Shown: positions 51,466-60,417, counted from the first letter of the stretch. The stretch: 64,000 nucleotides of DNA from Billgrantia tianxiuensis (GCF_009834345.1 NZ_CP035042.1:930001-994000), one strand, 5' to 3'. Notes: a model not told the origin generated them from the sequence alone. Numbers and translations are program-made.

Positions 51466-53199
51466 ATGCAGGGTGCGCGCAACACCGCAAAAGAGCCTCG
51501 CACAACCACTCGCACCCGTTTAGCGAACATTCGCACCCGCGTGGCGAACGCGTTCAGGCAAACCGTAACAAGGCTGTGTGCCGAGATTCGCACACCGCGC
51601 TTCATTGGCGCCTCGGTAGTCGCACTGGTCTGGCTGGTCGTCTTGTGTGGTTTCGGTCTGGCCGTCGGCAGCGGGCGCCAAAACACCTTAGCTGACCAGG
51701 ACTTTGAGCCCTTTCAACTGCCCACAGCGCAGGACGCTCAGGTGATTCTGCCCACCGAGCTTGGCGGTACGCTGGAGCCTGCCGCCGGCTTTGAAGGCTA
51801 CCCATACACGCGCAGTGAGGGGCGCCATTGGTTCAATCTGTTCTTGCCAGCCAACCACGTGCCCGGACTGACCGTGGATGCTCCTGTCGGCTTGGAAAAC
51901 ATTCGCCTGCTGGCGCAGGATGGCAGCCTGCTGTGCGCTCCCGAAGTAGAGTTGAAGTTATCCGCAGATCCCAGCAGCATAGGCATCAAGGCCGACCTTG
52001 ACCTGTCACAGCAGAGCACCAACTACTGGAGGCCCTCGGTTGCAGGGTATCGGCTGAAGGTGCGATGGGATCGGCGCTTCCAGGGCTGTCCCTACGAGCA
52101 GCCGGCGTCGGTTCTGGCTGACGTCGCACAGCGGCAGACGACAGCAACGGAGCCGCACCAGCTGGAGCTCACCGCCGCGCCGAGCAAACTGCAAGCCGGC
52201 AGCAGTTCAATGACCGCCAAACCCGGCGCACTGCCCGGGGAATGGTGGGTCGAGATAGTCAACTCGGGCCAGCAACGCTGGCAGTTTGCGGTTGCCGAGC
52301 CTCCGGCGCATCAAGGCTGGAGCATCAAGCCTCGTACTCTACCCAGCCCCGGCCCGATCACTGAAAACTATCAGCTGCGCTTCAACGCTGCAGCGCCTGC
52401 AGAACTGCCGATAACGCTGCTGCATACGGAAGAGGAACGCATTGCCGATGTGCGTTTTTCAACTGAGCGGGATCAGCGCACTAGGTCCTCGATACCGCCG
52501 ACCTGGCACCTGCCCTTGCGGCACACGGACACAGACCTGACCCTGGACTTGCCCATGCACGCCCAGGGTCGCGAGTACCATGAACTCTTTCTCCCCATCG
52601 CCATGAGCTACGCCTGCGAACTCCAGGTTGTAGGGGCAGATCTGCCGCTGCAATGGCGTCCGGTAGAGCGCCTGTTTGTCTACTCATCCGCCCGCTATGA
52701 AGATTTTGAGGACTATCAGCAACGCCGCCTGTCCGCCGAGCCGTACTCGCGCTATGCCCAGCTGCCTGAGGAGTATCTCGGTCGCGTGCGCTGGGAGCTG
52801 CAAAGCACGGATGGCGAGCAGCGCTTCTTTCACGACCTTGAGGTGACGAGCGAGTTGCGTTGTCCTGCCGGGGTAACCTGGCAGCCCTTGACCTACCAGC
52901 AGAGTGAATTGCCATGGTTGGTGCCGCTGGAGGCAATGCCCGAGCCCAGCGTGGATCTGGCCCAACCCGCGCGCGAGTTCTTTGGTCGATTTCGCTTTCT
53001 CGATGCCAATGGCGAGGCACTGATGCCCATGGCGCGAGCCGCAGACCTGACAGACCCTGCCCTAGAGTCCTTCGTGTTCCCCGAGGGCCAGCTCAAGTTT
53101 CATGGCGAAGTGGCGCGTATAGAACAGTTGCAGATAGATGACTCCACGGCGCACTCGCAACGCTGGACCTACCGTTTCATGTCCTTGGAGGCCTACTGA
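51466..53199 (+). CDS. Unknown membrane-anchored periplasmic protein (gene 1 of orphan operon)
   Basis: 577 residues from ATG 51466. A basic cytoplasmic N-terminus rich in Thr/Arg, one membrane helix at about 49-68 (GASVVALVWLVVLCGFGLAVG), then a large extracytoplasmic part of about 500 residues. This part is predicted to be mostly beta, rich in Trp, Tyr, Pro and Gln, and has a few scattered Cys (LLCAPEV, QGCPYEQ, YACELQV, LRCPAGV). Several segments look like repeated immunoglobulin-like strands. I recognise no family. It is followed at 1 nt by gene 2. The frame is open further upstream but has no better start. Confidence 0.75.
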   Translation: MQGARNTAKEPRTTTRTRLANIRTRVANAFRQTVTRLCAEIRTPRFIGASVVALVWLVVLCGFGLAVGSGRQNTLADQDFEPFQLPTAQDAQVILPTELGGTLEPAAGFEGYPYTRSEGRHWFNLFLPANHVPGLTVDAPVGLENIRLLAQDGSLLCAPEVELKLSADPSSIGIKADLDLSQQSTNYWRPSVAGYRLKVRWDRRFQGCPYEQPASVLADVAQRQTTATEPHQLELTAAPSKLQAGSSSMTAKPGALPGEWWVEIVNSGQQRWQFAVAEPPAHQGWSIKPRTLPSPGPITENYQLRFNAAAPAELPITLLHTEEERIADVRFSTERDQRTRSSIPPTWHLPLRHTDTDLTLDLPMHAQGREYHELFLPIAMSYACELQVVGADLPLQWRPVERLFVYSSARYEDFEDYQQRRLSAEPYSRYAQLPEEYLGRVRWELQSTDGEQRFFHDLEVTSELRCPAGVTWQPLTYQQSELPWLVPLEAMPEPSVDLAQPAREFFGRFRFLDANGEALMPMARAADLTDPALESFVFPEGQLKFHGEVARIEQLQIDDSTAHSQRWTYRFMSLEAY

Positions 53200-53200
53200 C

Positions 53201-53650
53201 ATGCGGCGTATTGCACTGGCACTGCTGTTTGTAGTCCCAACCTGGACAATGGCGGGCATCGCCCCCTCACTGCTGGAAGAACTGGGGCCTCCGCTATTGG
53301 ATACGGATGGCTGCGCACTGAGCGAGGAAGAAGTTCACAAGGAGCGCAATGAAGCGGGCGATCTGATCGAATGCGGCCAGTACCTCGATGGCTCCAGAGA
53401 GGGTTATTGGGTACTCAGGGACGACACCGACTCACGCTGGCAGGGCTGGTTTCACAAGGGCCAAGAGCAGGGAACCTGGCTGGTCACATCGCCCTCCGGA
53501 CAGCTACTGGGCGTAGTGCGTTTTGACAACAACGGCCAGCGCCACGGTGTCTCTTATGAGCTGGGACCCGATGGCCGCCTGATCCGGCATCACGTGCATG
53601 CACATGGCAGCGCACTGAGCAGTTGTGGCCTGTGGGTAGGACAATGTTAG
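53201..53650 (+). CDS. Secreted MORN-repeat-like protein (gene 2 of orphan operon)
   Basis: 149 residues. Signal peptide MRRIALALLFVVPTWTMAG. From about residue 60 come MORN-like units: GQYLDGSREGYWVLRDD, WQGWFHKGQEQGTWLV and VVRFDNNGQRHGVSYEL, with the typical G-x-W/Y spacing. Cys pairs (DGCALSE, IECGQY) may form disulfides. Its end overlaps gene 3. The role is unknown; MORN units often serve as protein- or lipid-binding surfaces. Confidence 0.75.
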   Translation: MRRIALALLFVVPTWTMAGIAPSLLEELGPPLLDTDGCALSEEEVHKERNEAGDLIECGQYLDGSREGYWVLRDDTDSRWQGWFHKGQEQGTWLVTSPSGQLLGVVRFDNNGQRHGVSYELGPDGRLIRHHVHAHGSALSSCGLWVGQC

Positions 53651-54978
53651 CGCTGTTGGCTGCACCCGATTCGGTGCTGTGGGTATCGCTCGCCCTGTTG
53701 GCTGCGGGCTATGTTTGCTGGTTGCTGGGACGTTACTGCTCGTGGGGTGCAATCTCCATGGCAGCAGCTCTGGCCTGCGGCGTACTGGCTATTCTTGCCA
53801 GCAGCCACTATCTGCTGTTCATATGGGCTCCAGAGCTAAGCGCGGGCCTGCCCGGGTTGCTCCTAGGGTTACCGCTGGTCTATGGGGCGAGCCTGGGATT
53901 ATTGACGCTCCAAGGTAAACGCTCTCGTCTGAGGGCCTCGCTGGTACTGGCGAGTGTTTGCGCCACGCTGATGCTATGGGATGGGCAACGCCTGTGGCCT
54001 GCGATTTATTTTGACCTCAAGGGCACCGTGCTGGGCTATCCACCACTGGTACTGCATACCTCCGAAGACCTTGGTGAGTACGTGCCACCGGCCGGAACCC
54101 GGCTCATCTTCAAGCCGACCGGAAACGAACTCTCTTGCGGCCTGTTTGCGAACTCCGAGCCATCGAGGCCAGCGTTATCCTACAGGGCCTCCTGCCGGGA
54201 TTATTACTGGGGCCAAGCCATGGCTTCCCTTGATTACTCTGCCTACATGGATCTACCCAGGCTGTATGCATTGGAGAAGCTGTGGGAAGAAAAGTCCCCT
54301 GGGCGACTGTCGTCGGGGTTGTTTCATAGCAGCTTGGATGAGCTGACAATTACCGACCTCCAGCGTCTCTGCCCGCAAAGCGACGACTGCCTCGCCAGCA
54401 AGCAAATGATCACCTCGTTACTGGGCGTGCAGAGCTGGGAAACGCTCACGGAAGACGAGCCAACGGCCACTGCGTCTTTGCCGCTGTCGCTTAGAACGCT
54501 CGATTACATCGATCTGAAAGAGCTGCTGCGCACGCTGGACGCGGACGTCCGCGTCCAGCTGGGAAGACGCGTGGCCGGGATAGTTGCGGTCTACGCCGAT
54601 GCTCAGGCACGCAGTCTCGCGTTGCGGGACATGACACCGGATTACCCCCGGCCAGAGTACCGGTCATGGTCACGGAGCAACAGTGCAGGCCAATGGCCTG
54701 CTTTGAGAGATATCGCGGATGAGCTCGCCATAGACATACCGAACATCGGCACCCTGAGTCGCTTGCAGAGGGCCGTGCTCATCGCTGTCGAATCACGGTC
54801 TGACGGAGGTGTGCGGTTGCTCTACCACACTGCCGTAGGGCTGCAATCCACGGCCGCTTTGCTGGCTTTCATCGCACCATTGGCATGGCTGGTCATTGTC
54901 ATATTCATGCTGCTGCGACGTAGCCCAAGACCAGTGCGCCAGCGCATTGGCGACGAGCTGGCCGGTAGCGTTTCTTGA
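53644..54978 (+). CDS. Unknown polytopic membrane protein (gene 3 of orphan operon)
   Basis: 444 residues from ATG 53644 (AGGA upstream), overlapping gene 2 by 7 nt. Four hydrophobic helices in the first 110 residues, then a soluble domain of about 270 residues with several Cys (LSCGLFA, ASCRDYY, RLCPQSDDCLASK), and one C-terminal helix (LLAFIAPLAWLVIVIFMLL) with a basic tail. No family is recognised. With genes 1 and 2 it makes an envelope assembly of unknown task. Confidence 0.75.
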   Translation: MLALLAAPDSVLWVSLALLAAGYVCWLLGRYCSWGAISMAAALACGVLAILASSHYLLFIWAPELSAGLPGLLLGLPLVYGASLGLLTLQGKRSRLRASLVLASVCATLMLWDGQRLWPAIYFDLKGTVLGYPPLVLHTSEDLGEYVPPAGTRLIFKPTGNELSCGLFANSEPSRPALSYRASCRDYYWGQAMASLDYSAYMDLPRLYALEKLWEEKSPGRLSSGLFHSSLDELTITDLQRLCPQSDDCLASKQMITSLLGVQSWETLTEDEPTATASLPLSLRTLDYIDLKELLRTLDADVRVQLGRRVAGIVAVYADAQARSLALRDMTPDYPRPEYRSWSRSNSAGQWPALRDIADELAIDIPNIGTLSRLQRAVLIAVESRSDGGVRLLYHTAVGLQSTAALLAFIAPLAWLVIVIFMLLRRSPRPVRQRIGDELAGSVS

Positions 54979-55266
54979 CTGGCACGGTGAGGCGGAATCG
55001 GAGAGGGCGCGAGCTTCAGCCGTGGCATGACTTTTCTCAGGTTCAGGGGCTTCTCCTCGCGAGTGTGGCGTGTTTCGGCCACTTTCCCGCTCGGATCGAG
55101 AGGCACACTCCGTTTATTGCCGTCAAAGGCGCGCGCTGGCGAGGAGATCAAGGGCCGCCGAGTAACCGCGCATCTGGTGCACCGGGAAGGAAGCTGCCCG
55201 ACGGTAAAGGCCGGTAGCATGATTGGCCTTGATCACCGGGCGGCTGAGAGAGGAAATGGTACTGCG
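54979..55266. other. 288-nt gap holding leader repeat copy 2 and a possible DUF1127 gene fragment
   Basis: No intact gene. On the minus strand, after the repeat at 55080-55130, GAGGAGAAG precedes codons reading LNLRKVMPRLK and further IPPHR. These resemble the first 24 residues of the DUF1127 protein at 50743-50919 and then run into the end of gene 3. This suggests a truncated DUF1127 copy, but it is short and could be chance. Confidence 0.4.
55080..55130 (-). repeat. Leader repeat copy 2
   Basis: Direct repeat of 50950-51001 in the same orientation, with identical core CACTCCGTTTATTGCC (55106-55121). The two copies bracket the IS30 remnant and the orphan operon (about 4.1 kb). Confidence 0.65.
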
Positions 55267-55704
55267 CTAGGCGGCGGCCTGCTCTTCCTTTTCGTAGTTG
55301 ATCATCCAGGCAACGCCGAACCGATCCACCAGCATGCCGAAGCGATGCGCCCAGAAGGTTTCCTCTAGCGGCATCTGCACGGTGCCGTTGTCGGCCAGCG
55401 CATTGAATAGGCGTTCGGCCTCTTCTATCGAGTCGACGCCGATCGCAATGCTCGCACCCTTGATGCCTTCGTAGGGCGCAGGGCTGCAGGGGGAGTTGTC
55501 CGACGCCATCAGCAACTGGTCGCCAATACGCAGTCGTGCATGCATGACAAGATTGCTGGCTTCTTCGGGTATCTCCATGCCTTCGCTGGCGGGCATTTCG
55601 GCGTAGGTAGCCATAGCCTCGAGCTTGGCGTCGAAGCAGCGCTGGTAGAACTCGAAGGCTTCGCGACAGTTGTCGTTGAAGATCAGGTAGGTGGAAAGCT
55701 GCAT
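55267..55704 (-). CDS. PhnB-like VOC protein
   Basis: 145 residues from ATG 55704. STYLIFNDNCREAFEFYQRCFDAKLEAM, NLVMHARLRIGDQLLMASD and RFGMLVDRFGVAWMINY are the PhnB-type VOC blocks. The substrate is unknown. It follows the WYL regulator gene by about 50 nt in the same direction and may be co-transcribed with it. Confidence 0.88.
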   Translation of the reverse strand: MQLSTYLIFNDNCREAFEFYQRCFDAKLEAMATYAEMPASEGMEIPEEASNLVMHARLRIGDQLLMASDNSPCSPAPYEGIKGASIAIGVDSIEEAERLFNALADNGTVQMPLEETFWAHRFGMLVDRFGVAWMINYEKEEQAAA

Positions 55705-55753
55705 GGTGGGTCTCCCAGAAGAGTTATTGGTTGGTGATACCCCCTTCGTCGAT

Positions 55754-56737
55754 TCAACGTAGATGATTTCGACACGCACCGATCAGTTTTCTTTCTGCCA
55801 GACGCTGGAGGCGAGCGGCCTGCTGGGCAAGAGCGTCGCAAAGCTCCGGTGGGGCGAGGATTTCGAAGCCGTAGGGCTGATGGGCGAGCTGGCGAGCGAA
55901 CCAGCTCAGGCTGTCGGTACGGGCATGCAGCATCACCCCGCTTCCGTCGGGGGTGAACACGCCGATATTGCGCCCCAGCTCTTCAACGGCATGGGTAAGG
56001 TCGGTATGCAAGCGCACGCTGACGGCAATGGCGCGAGGCAGGCTGGCAATGCTGCGGGCCAGATGCTCGGCCGGGTCGAAGTCGGCCGGCCTGTCGAAGC
56101 TGGCCTCGAGCGGTGTGGCCTCAATGATGCGATCGAGACGGAAGCTGCGCAGGTCGCGACGCAGATGACACCAGCCGCTGACGTACCAGCGCCCGCCGCG
56201 GAAGACCAAGCCGTAGGGGTTGAGCACGCGCCGGGTGGCTTGGTTGCGGTCGTCCCGGTAGTCGAGCCGGACCCGCTGACGTGCCTGGGTGGCGGTGGCG
56301 AACAATAGCAGGAGGCGCTCGTCGCCCGGCGCTCTGGCTGCAGGCAATTCCAGCCGGGCGCTCTCGCTCAGTGCCTGTGCTTGCTGTTTCAGCCTGGCGG
56401 GCATGACCCGTTCTAGCTTGGCCCGCGCGGTATCCAGCGCCGGGGCCGTTTCGGCGATTCCCAGCCCTTGGGCGGCGAGCAGCCCCAACGAGACGGCCAG
56501 CGCCTCTTCGCTGGTCAGCATCAGCGGTGGCAGCTTGAAGCCCGGCATCAGGCGGTAGCCACCATGCCGTCCCCGCTCGGTGGTGACGGGAATACCGAGC
56601 TCTTCCAGCGCCTGGATGTAGCGCCGCAGCGTACGGCGGTCGACCCCCAGCCGTTCGGCCAGCTCCCGGCCGCTCATGTGGCGGTGGGCCTGCAGCAGTT
56701 CGAGCAGTGTCAGCACGCGAACGGTGGGATTGGCCAC
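55754..56737 (-). CDS. YafY-family regulator (HTH + WYL domain)
   Basis: 327 residues. The HTH is MSGRELAERLGVDRRTLRRYIQALEELGIPVTTERGRHGGYRL. The WYL-type domain has VRLDYRDDRNQATRRVLNPYGLVFRGGRWYVSGWCHLRRDLRSFRLDRI in order, with W-Y-V in place of W-Y-L. The WCX-like C-terminus follows. Ligands are unknown; many WYL proteins sense nucleic-acid fragments or other small molecules. It faces a GST gene with an inverted repeat between. Confidence 0.9.
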   Translation of the reverse strand: MANPTVRVLTLLELLQAHRHMSGRELAERLGVDRRTLRRYIQALEELGIPVTTERGRHGGYRLMPGFKLPPLMLTSEEALAVSLGLLAAQGLGIAETAPALDTARAKLERVMPARLKQQAQALSESARLELPAARAPGDERLLLLFATATQARQRVRLDYRDDRNQATRRVLNPYGLVFRGGRWYVSGWCHLRRDLRSFRLDRIIEATPLEASFDRPADFDPAEHLARSIASLPRAIAVSVRLHTDLTHAVEELGRNIGVFTPDGSGVMLHARTDSLSWFARQLAHQPYGFEILAPPELCDALAQQAARLQRLAERKLIGACRNHLR

Positions 56738-56755
56738 GCTGAAGGTTCCTGTTTT

Positions 56756-56780
56756 AAATAGGACATGATTCGCCCTATTT
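56756..56780. promoter_or_regulatory. Inverted repeat between WYL regulator and GST gene
   Basis: AAATAGG (56756-56762) and CCTATTT (56774-56780) are inverted with an 11-nt spacer, in the 113-nt divergent gap. A likely operator of the WYL regulator. Confidence 0.55.
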
Positions 56781-56850
56781 AGCCATTACCTTGCTGACAA
56801 GGCCAGGCGCAGAGGGCGCTGGCTTTGTTCACTCAGCAAGGAGCAAGACA

Positions 56851-57594
56851 ATGGAACCCGTTCTTTTCTATGGCGTACCGCAAGGTTGTTCGTTCGGCTC
56901 TATCGTGGCGCTCGAGTGGCTGGGCAAGCCCTATCGGCTGTGCCGCATGGAAATGATGGAGCAGCCGTGGGATGCACGCTTTGCCAAGGTCAATCCGCGC
57001 TTCAAAACCCCGGCGCTGCTCACCGAAGACGATGAAACGCTGAGCGAAAGCCTGGCCATTCTGCTGCATGCGGCATCGCGCAACCCCGAGCACCCGCTTG
57101 GCGTTCGCCACGGCAGCGCGGAAGCCGATCGGCTGCACCAGATGCTGTCCTATCTGGTCTCGGATTTCTTCGCCGCCTTCAATCCGCTGTGGGTGCTGTA
57201 TGACGGTGCCGCTGGCATTGGTCCGCTGGCCGACAAAGGCGTCGACGCCAGTCATCAGGAACTGCTGCTGACGGTCGCCCGCACCGACATCGCCGAGCAG
57301 TGCGCCTATCTCGATGGCCTGCTCGCCGATCGGCAATGGCTGCTGGGCGAGCGCAGCGTTGCCGATGCCTACCTCGCCGGTGTCGGCCGCTGGGTGGCGT
57401 ACCACAACCGCAACTACGGTCTGTTTGAGCTGGAAGGTGCGTATCAGAATTTGGCGGGCTACCTGCGCCGGCTGGACGACGACCCGGCAGTGCAGTTCGC
57501 CCGCGCCATCGAGCGCGGCGAGCAGCCGGTGGGGCAGGGCCACTTCAAGGGGCACGTGAGCCTGCGTGAATTGGAGTCGCGACTGGTTGCCTAG
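56851..57594 (+). CDS. Glutathione S-transferase family protein
   Basis: 247 residues from ATG 56851 (AAGGAG upstream). The N-terminal thioredoxin-like half has VLFYGVPQGCSFGSIVALEWLGKPY, with a Ser/Cys near the glutathione site, and PRFKTPALLTEDDETLSESLAIL. The all-helical second half ends with WLLGERSVADAYLAGVGRWV. Likely a GST-type detoxification enzyme under the divergent WYL regulator. Confidence 0.88.
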   Translation: MEPVLFYGVPQGCSFGSIVALEWLGKPYRLCRMEMMEQPWDARFAKVNPRFKTPALLTEDDETLSESLAILLHAASRNPEHPLGVRHGSAEADRLHQMLSYLVSDFFAAFNPLWVLYDGAAGIGPLADKGVDASHQELLLTVARTDIAEQCAYLDGLLADRQWLLGERSVADAYLAGVGRWVAYHNRNYGLFELEGAYQNLAGYLRRLDDDPAVQFARAIERGEQPVGQGHFKGHVSLRELESRLVA

Positions 57595-57681
57595 GCAAGC
57601 ACAAGCTGAGAAAGCCAAGCGCCGCCGGGCACGCTAAGATCAGGCGAAGCCTCGGCGGCGCTCGACTCGAAGGAGAACGAC

Positions 57682-58140
57682 ATGTACCTATCGGCGCAGG
57701 ATATCGAAGCTCTTGAGGGCATAAGGAAGGTGCACTTCCTCAATGCCCAGGCCGTGCGCATCAACAAGTCGCTGGGGGACGCCGTGGGGATGACCCAGCT
57801 CGGGATTCACCAGATCAGCGTGCCACCCGGCCACTTTTCCACCGAGTTCCACTGCCATCGCTACGAGGAGGAAGCCATCTACGTTCTCTCGGGGCGCGGT
57901 GTGGCCACCATCGGCGAGCGCAAGCAGCCGATCGGCCCCGGCGACTTCATCGGTTGTCCCACCAACGGCGTGGCCCATGAGATGTACAACGATGGCGACG
58001 AACCGCTGGTATGCCTGGTGGTAGGCCAGCGGCTGGCGCAGGACGTTTCCGACTACCCGCGTCTGGGCAAGCGGCTGTATCGCAACAGCGGCGAATGGAA
58101 CCTGGTCGATCACGATGCCATCGAGCATGTGCCTCGGTAG
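57682..58140 (+). CDS. Cupin domain protein
   Basis: 152 residues. Cupin motif 1: STEFHCHRYEEEAIYVLSGRG; motif 2: PGDFIGCPTNGVAHEMYNDGDEP. The His/Glu metal ligands are present. The substrate is unknown. AAGGAG lies before the ATG. Confidence 0.87.
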   Translation: MYLSAQDIEALEGIRKVHFLNAQAVRINKSLGDAVGMTQLGIHQISVPPGHFSTEFHCHRYEEEAIYVLSGRGVATIGERKQPIGPGDFIGCPTNGVAHEMYNDGDEPLVCLVVGQRLAQDVSDYPRLGKRLYRNSGEWNLVDHDAIEHVPR

Positions 58141-58702
58141 CTCGTTGACCTGCTGTATTCGAAGCGTCCTGGTAAGTAAGGGCTTGCCGGGGCGGGGCTC
58201 GGCTCGTCTGGGCCAAGATTGATCTTCACGCGATTCGTGCTATGTTCTTCAGGTCTGGCAACCGCAACGAGACTGCTTTGACATGACCTTGCCGATACGC
58301 ACTTCGTTCTCCACACCAGTGGCCGTCCCGGTCATGGCGGTGGTGCGTGCGGCGTCTCCTCCCCCGTTTCACCTGTCGCTCCGCCGTTTGGCGTTTCGCC
58401 GCCAGCGGGGCTCGGCGTGGCCGGCGTTTCTCCGCCGCCCACGCGCGCTCTGGGCTGATTTCCAGCCCGCCAAGCTGCCTCAGCTTTTGGTTTGTCGTTC
58501 GGCATCGCTTGCCCGATGCCGGCTGAGGCCTGTGCGTCTCTAAGCTTTGTCCGAAAAGTCGTCGAGCGATGGTCAGACAAGGCAAAAATCGGTGAAAAGA
58601 CGGAGTTTACGCGGTGTAAATGAGTACTTTGAGCCGAGTTTTAACGCCGTATGACCGAGCGCAGACAGTTTTCAGGCAAAGCGTAGATAGGTGAATTTCA
58701 TC
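58141..58702. other. 562-nt gap, no convincing gene; holds a structured noncoding element
   Basis: Frames here (58283-58543 plus; 58332-58505 minus) are Pro/Arg- or Gly/Thr-rich and have no family match or good ribosome site. From about 58541 to 58690 the sequence changes in style. TTTAC-N5-GTAAA at 58608-58622 is followed by AATGAGTACTTT and TTTTAACGCCG. This resembles a dispersed gammaproteobacterial intergenic element that I recall only loosely. Confidence 0.4.
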
Positions 58703-59575
58703 ATGATAATTCCTTCCGTTGCCTGGGCCGCCCATGCGTCCACGGCGCTCTTCGTGCTGCTGTGGGGCAGTGGCGCCATCTTCACCAAGTGGGGGCTGGA
58801 ACATGCCCCGGCCTTTGCCTTTCTGCTACTGCGCTTTTCTCTGGCGTTGCTGTGTCTCGTGCTCATCGGCATATATCGACGGCGCTGGCTGCCTCAGCCG
58901 GGGTCGCGTGCCTATGTCGTTGCCACGGGCGTGTTGATGGTCGGGGCCTACTCGATCTGTTATTTCCTGGCCATGGCGCAGGGCATTACGCCCGGTGTGC
59001 TGGCCACCGTGCTGGGGATACAGCCGATCCTCACCCTGATGCTGCTGGAGCGTCGCTTCGCCCCGGCAAGAATGGCGGGGCTCTGCGTGGCGCTGATGGG
59101 GTTGGTACTGGTGGTCTATCAGAGTGTGGTGCTGGTGCGCTTTTCCCTGGCGGGCGTGGGCTTCGCTCTGGGGGCGCTGGGCTGCATGACGGTGGGTGCC
59201 ATCATGCAGAAGCGCATCCGACAAGCGCCCGCCGAGGTGTTGCCGCTACAGTACCTGGCCAGCCTGGTGCTGTGCCTGCCCTTTGCTGCGGTCCAGCCGG
59301 TGGCGTTCGAGCCCACCTGGGAATTCCTGATACCACTGCTGTGGCTAGCACTGGTCATCTCGGTGGTAGCGCAGTTGCTGCTCTATCGATTGATCCAGGC
59401 CGGCAATCTGGTCAACGTCACCAGCCTGTTCTATCTGGTGCCGGCGGTCACGGCCCTGATGGATTACCTGTTCCTGGGCAATGCGCTGCCCATGCTCAGC
59501 CTGGCGGGCATGGCACTCATCCTGCTTGGATTGGCACTGGTATTCCGTCAGCCGGTAACGGCGTCTCGGCAATAG
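58703..59575 (+). CDS. EamA/DMT family transporter
   Basis: 290 residues from ATG 58703 (AGGTG upstream); a GTG at 58691 is the alternative. Ten membrane helices in two repeats: LLWGSGAIFTKWGLEHAPAFAFLLLRF opens the first, and LYRLIQAGNLVNVTSLFYLVPAVTALMDYLFLG closes the second. Family members export amino acids or other metabolites. Single gene. Confidence 0.9.
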   Translation: MIIPSVAWAAHASTALFVLLWGSGAIFTKWGLEHAPAFAFLLLRFSLALLCLVLIGIYRRRWLPQPGSRAYVVATGVLMVGAYSICYFLAMAQGITPGVLATVLGIQPILTLMLLERRFAPARMAGLCVALMGLVLVVYQSVVLVRFSLAGVGFALGALGCMTVGAIMQKRIRQAPAEVLPLQYLASLVLCLPFAAVQPVAFEPTWEFLIPLLWLALVISVVAQLLLYRLIQAGNLVNVTSLFYLVPAVTALMDYLFLGNALPMLSLAGMALILLGLALVFRQPVTASRQ

Positions 59576-59596
59576 GGTAGACCAGACCGCGGGCGC

Positions 59597-59947
59597 TCAC
59601 GGAGTATCGTGGCGCTCGCGACTGTCGGCGGGCGCCTGGTCGCGTTCGTGCATGCCGTAGTCGCGCATCACCGTGGCCACGCGCAGGCGATAGTCGTCGA
59701 ACACCACTTCGCGGCCCTGTGTCTGGGCTGCGCGGTGGCGCTCGAGCTGGCGCCACTGGGCGACGGCCTGCTCATCGCGCCAGAAGGAGAGTGAGAGGAT
59801 CTTGCCCGGCTGGGTGAGGCTCTCGAAGCGTTCGATGGAAATGAATCCGTCGATCTCATCGAGCAGCGGACGCAGGCTGGCGGCGATATCGAGGTAGTGG
59901 TCGCGGCGGTCGGACTTGGGGATGACTTCGAAGATGACGGCGATCAT
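59597..59947 (-). CDS. Antibiotic biosynthesis monooxygenase family protein
   Basis: 116 residues. ABM fold: MIAVIFEVIPKSDRRDHYLDIAASLRPLLDEIDGFISIERFES and ILSLSFWRDEQAVAQWRQLERHRAAQTQGREVVFDDYRLRVATV. Typical of a YgiN-like small monooxygenase of unknown substrate. The gene converges on the EamA gene. Confidence 0.87.
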   Translation of the reverse strand: MIAVIFEVIPKSDRRDHYLDIAASLRPLLDEIDGFISIERFESLTQPGKILSLSFWRDEQAVAQWRQLERHRAAQTQGREVVFDDYRLRVATVMRDYGMHERDQAPADSRERHDTP

Positions 59948-60000
59948 GGCTGTTCCGTGTTGGCGTTGTCATGCACGCCCGATACTACATCGTGCAGGCT

Positions 60001-60417
60001 TCAGGTCGCGATCTCATCGTAGCCGCGATTCAGAAACTGCACGAAACAGAAACCGTGACCGAAGGGGTCGGCCATCAACGCCAGCTTGCCCCAGCGATCG
60101 GTGACGATGGGCTGCTCCTGGGTAGCGCCGGCGGCGATGGCGCGCTCCACTGCAGCCTCGATATCCTCCACCACCACGTCCAGATGCACCGGCGTCCAGT
60201 GGCGTGTGTAATGGCGCTGCGCGCCGGGCACGGGTTCCCCCGCGGCGTAAGCCGGCGATCCGGTGGCCTTGGCCAACAGGTAGATGGGGGCCGGGCCGCC
60301 GACCAGCTCGACGCCGTCATCGCCGAACCGGCGGCCGACCTCAAGGCCAAAGGCGTGAACGTAGAAGTCGATACCACGCTCCAGGTCGTCTACGTCCAGG
60401 TTGACGAGAAAATCCAT
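60001..60417 (-). CDS. VOC/glyoxalase-like protein
   Basis: 138 residues from ATG 60417, with GGGAGGAGA just upstream. LVNLDVDDLERGIDFYVHAFGLEVGRRF and the closing GKLALMADPFGHGFCFVQF are VOC marks; VHLDVVVEDIEAAVERAIAAGA is the central helix. Substrate unknown. Single gene. Confidence 0.87.
   Translation of the reverse strand: MDFLVNLDVDDLERGIDFYVHAFGLEVGRRFGDDGVELVGGPAPIYLLAKATGSPAYAAGEPVPGAQRHYTRHWTPVHLDVVVEDIEAAVERAIAAGATQEQPIVTDRWGKLALMADPFGHGFCFVQFLNRGYDEIAT

Noticed and set aside
58332..58505. 57-codon Gly/Pro/Thr-rich frame on the minus strand
   Set aside because: Low complexity, no ribosome site, no family, lies in a GC-rich gap.
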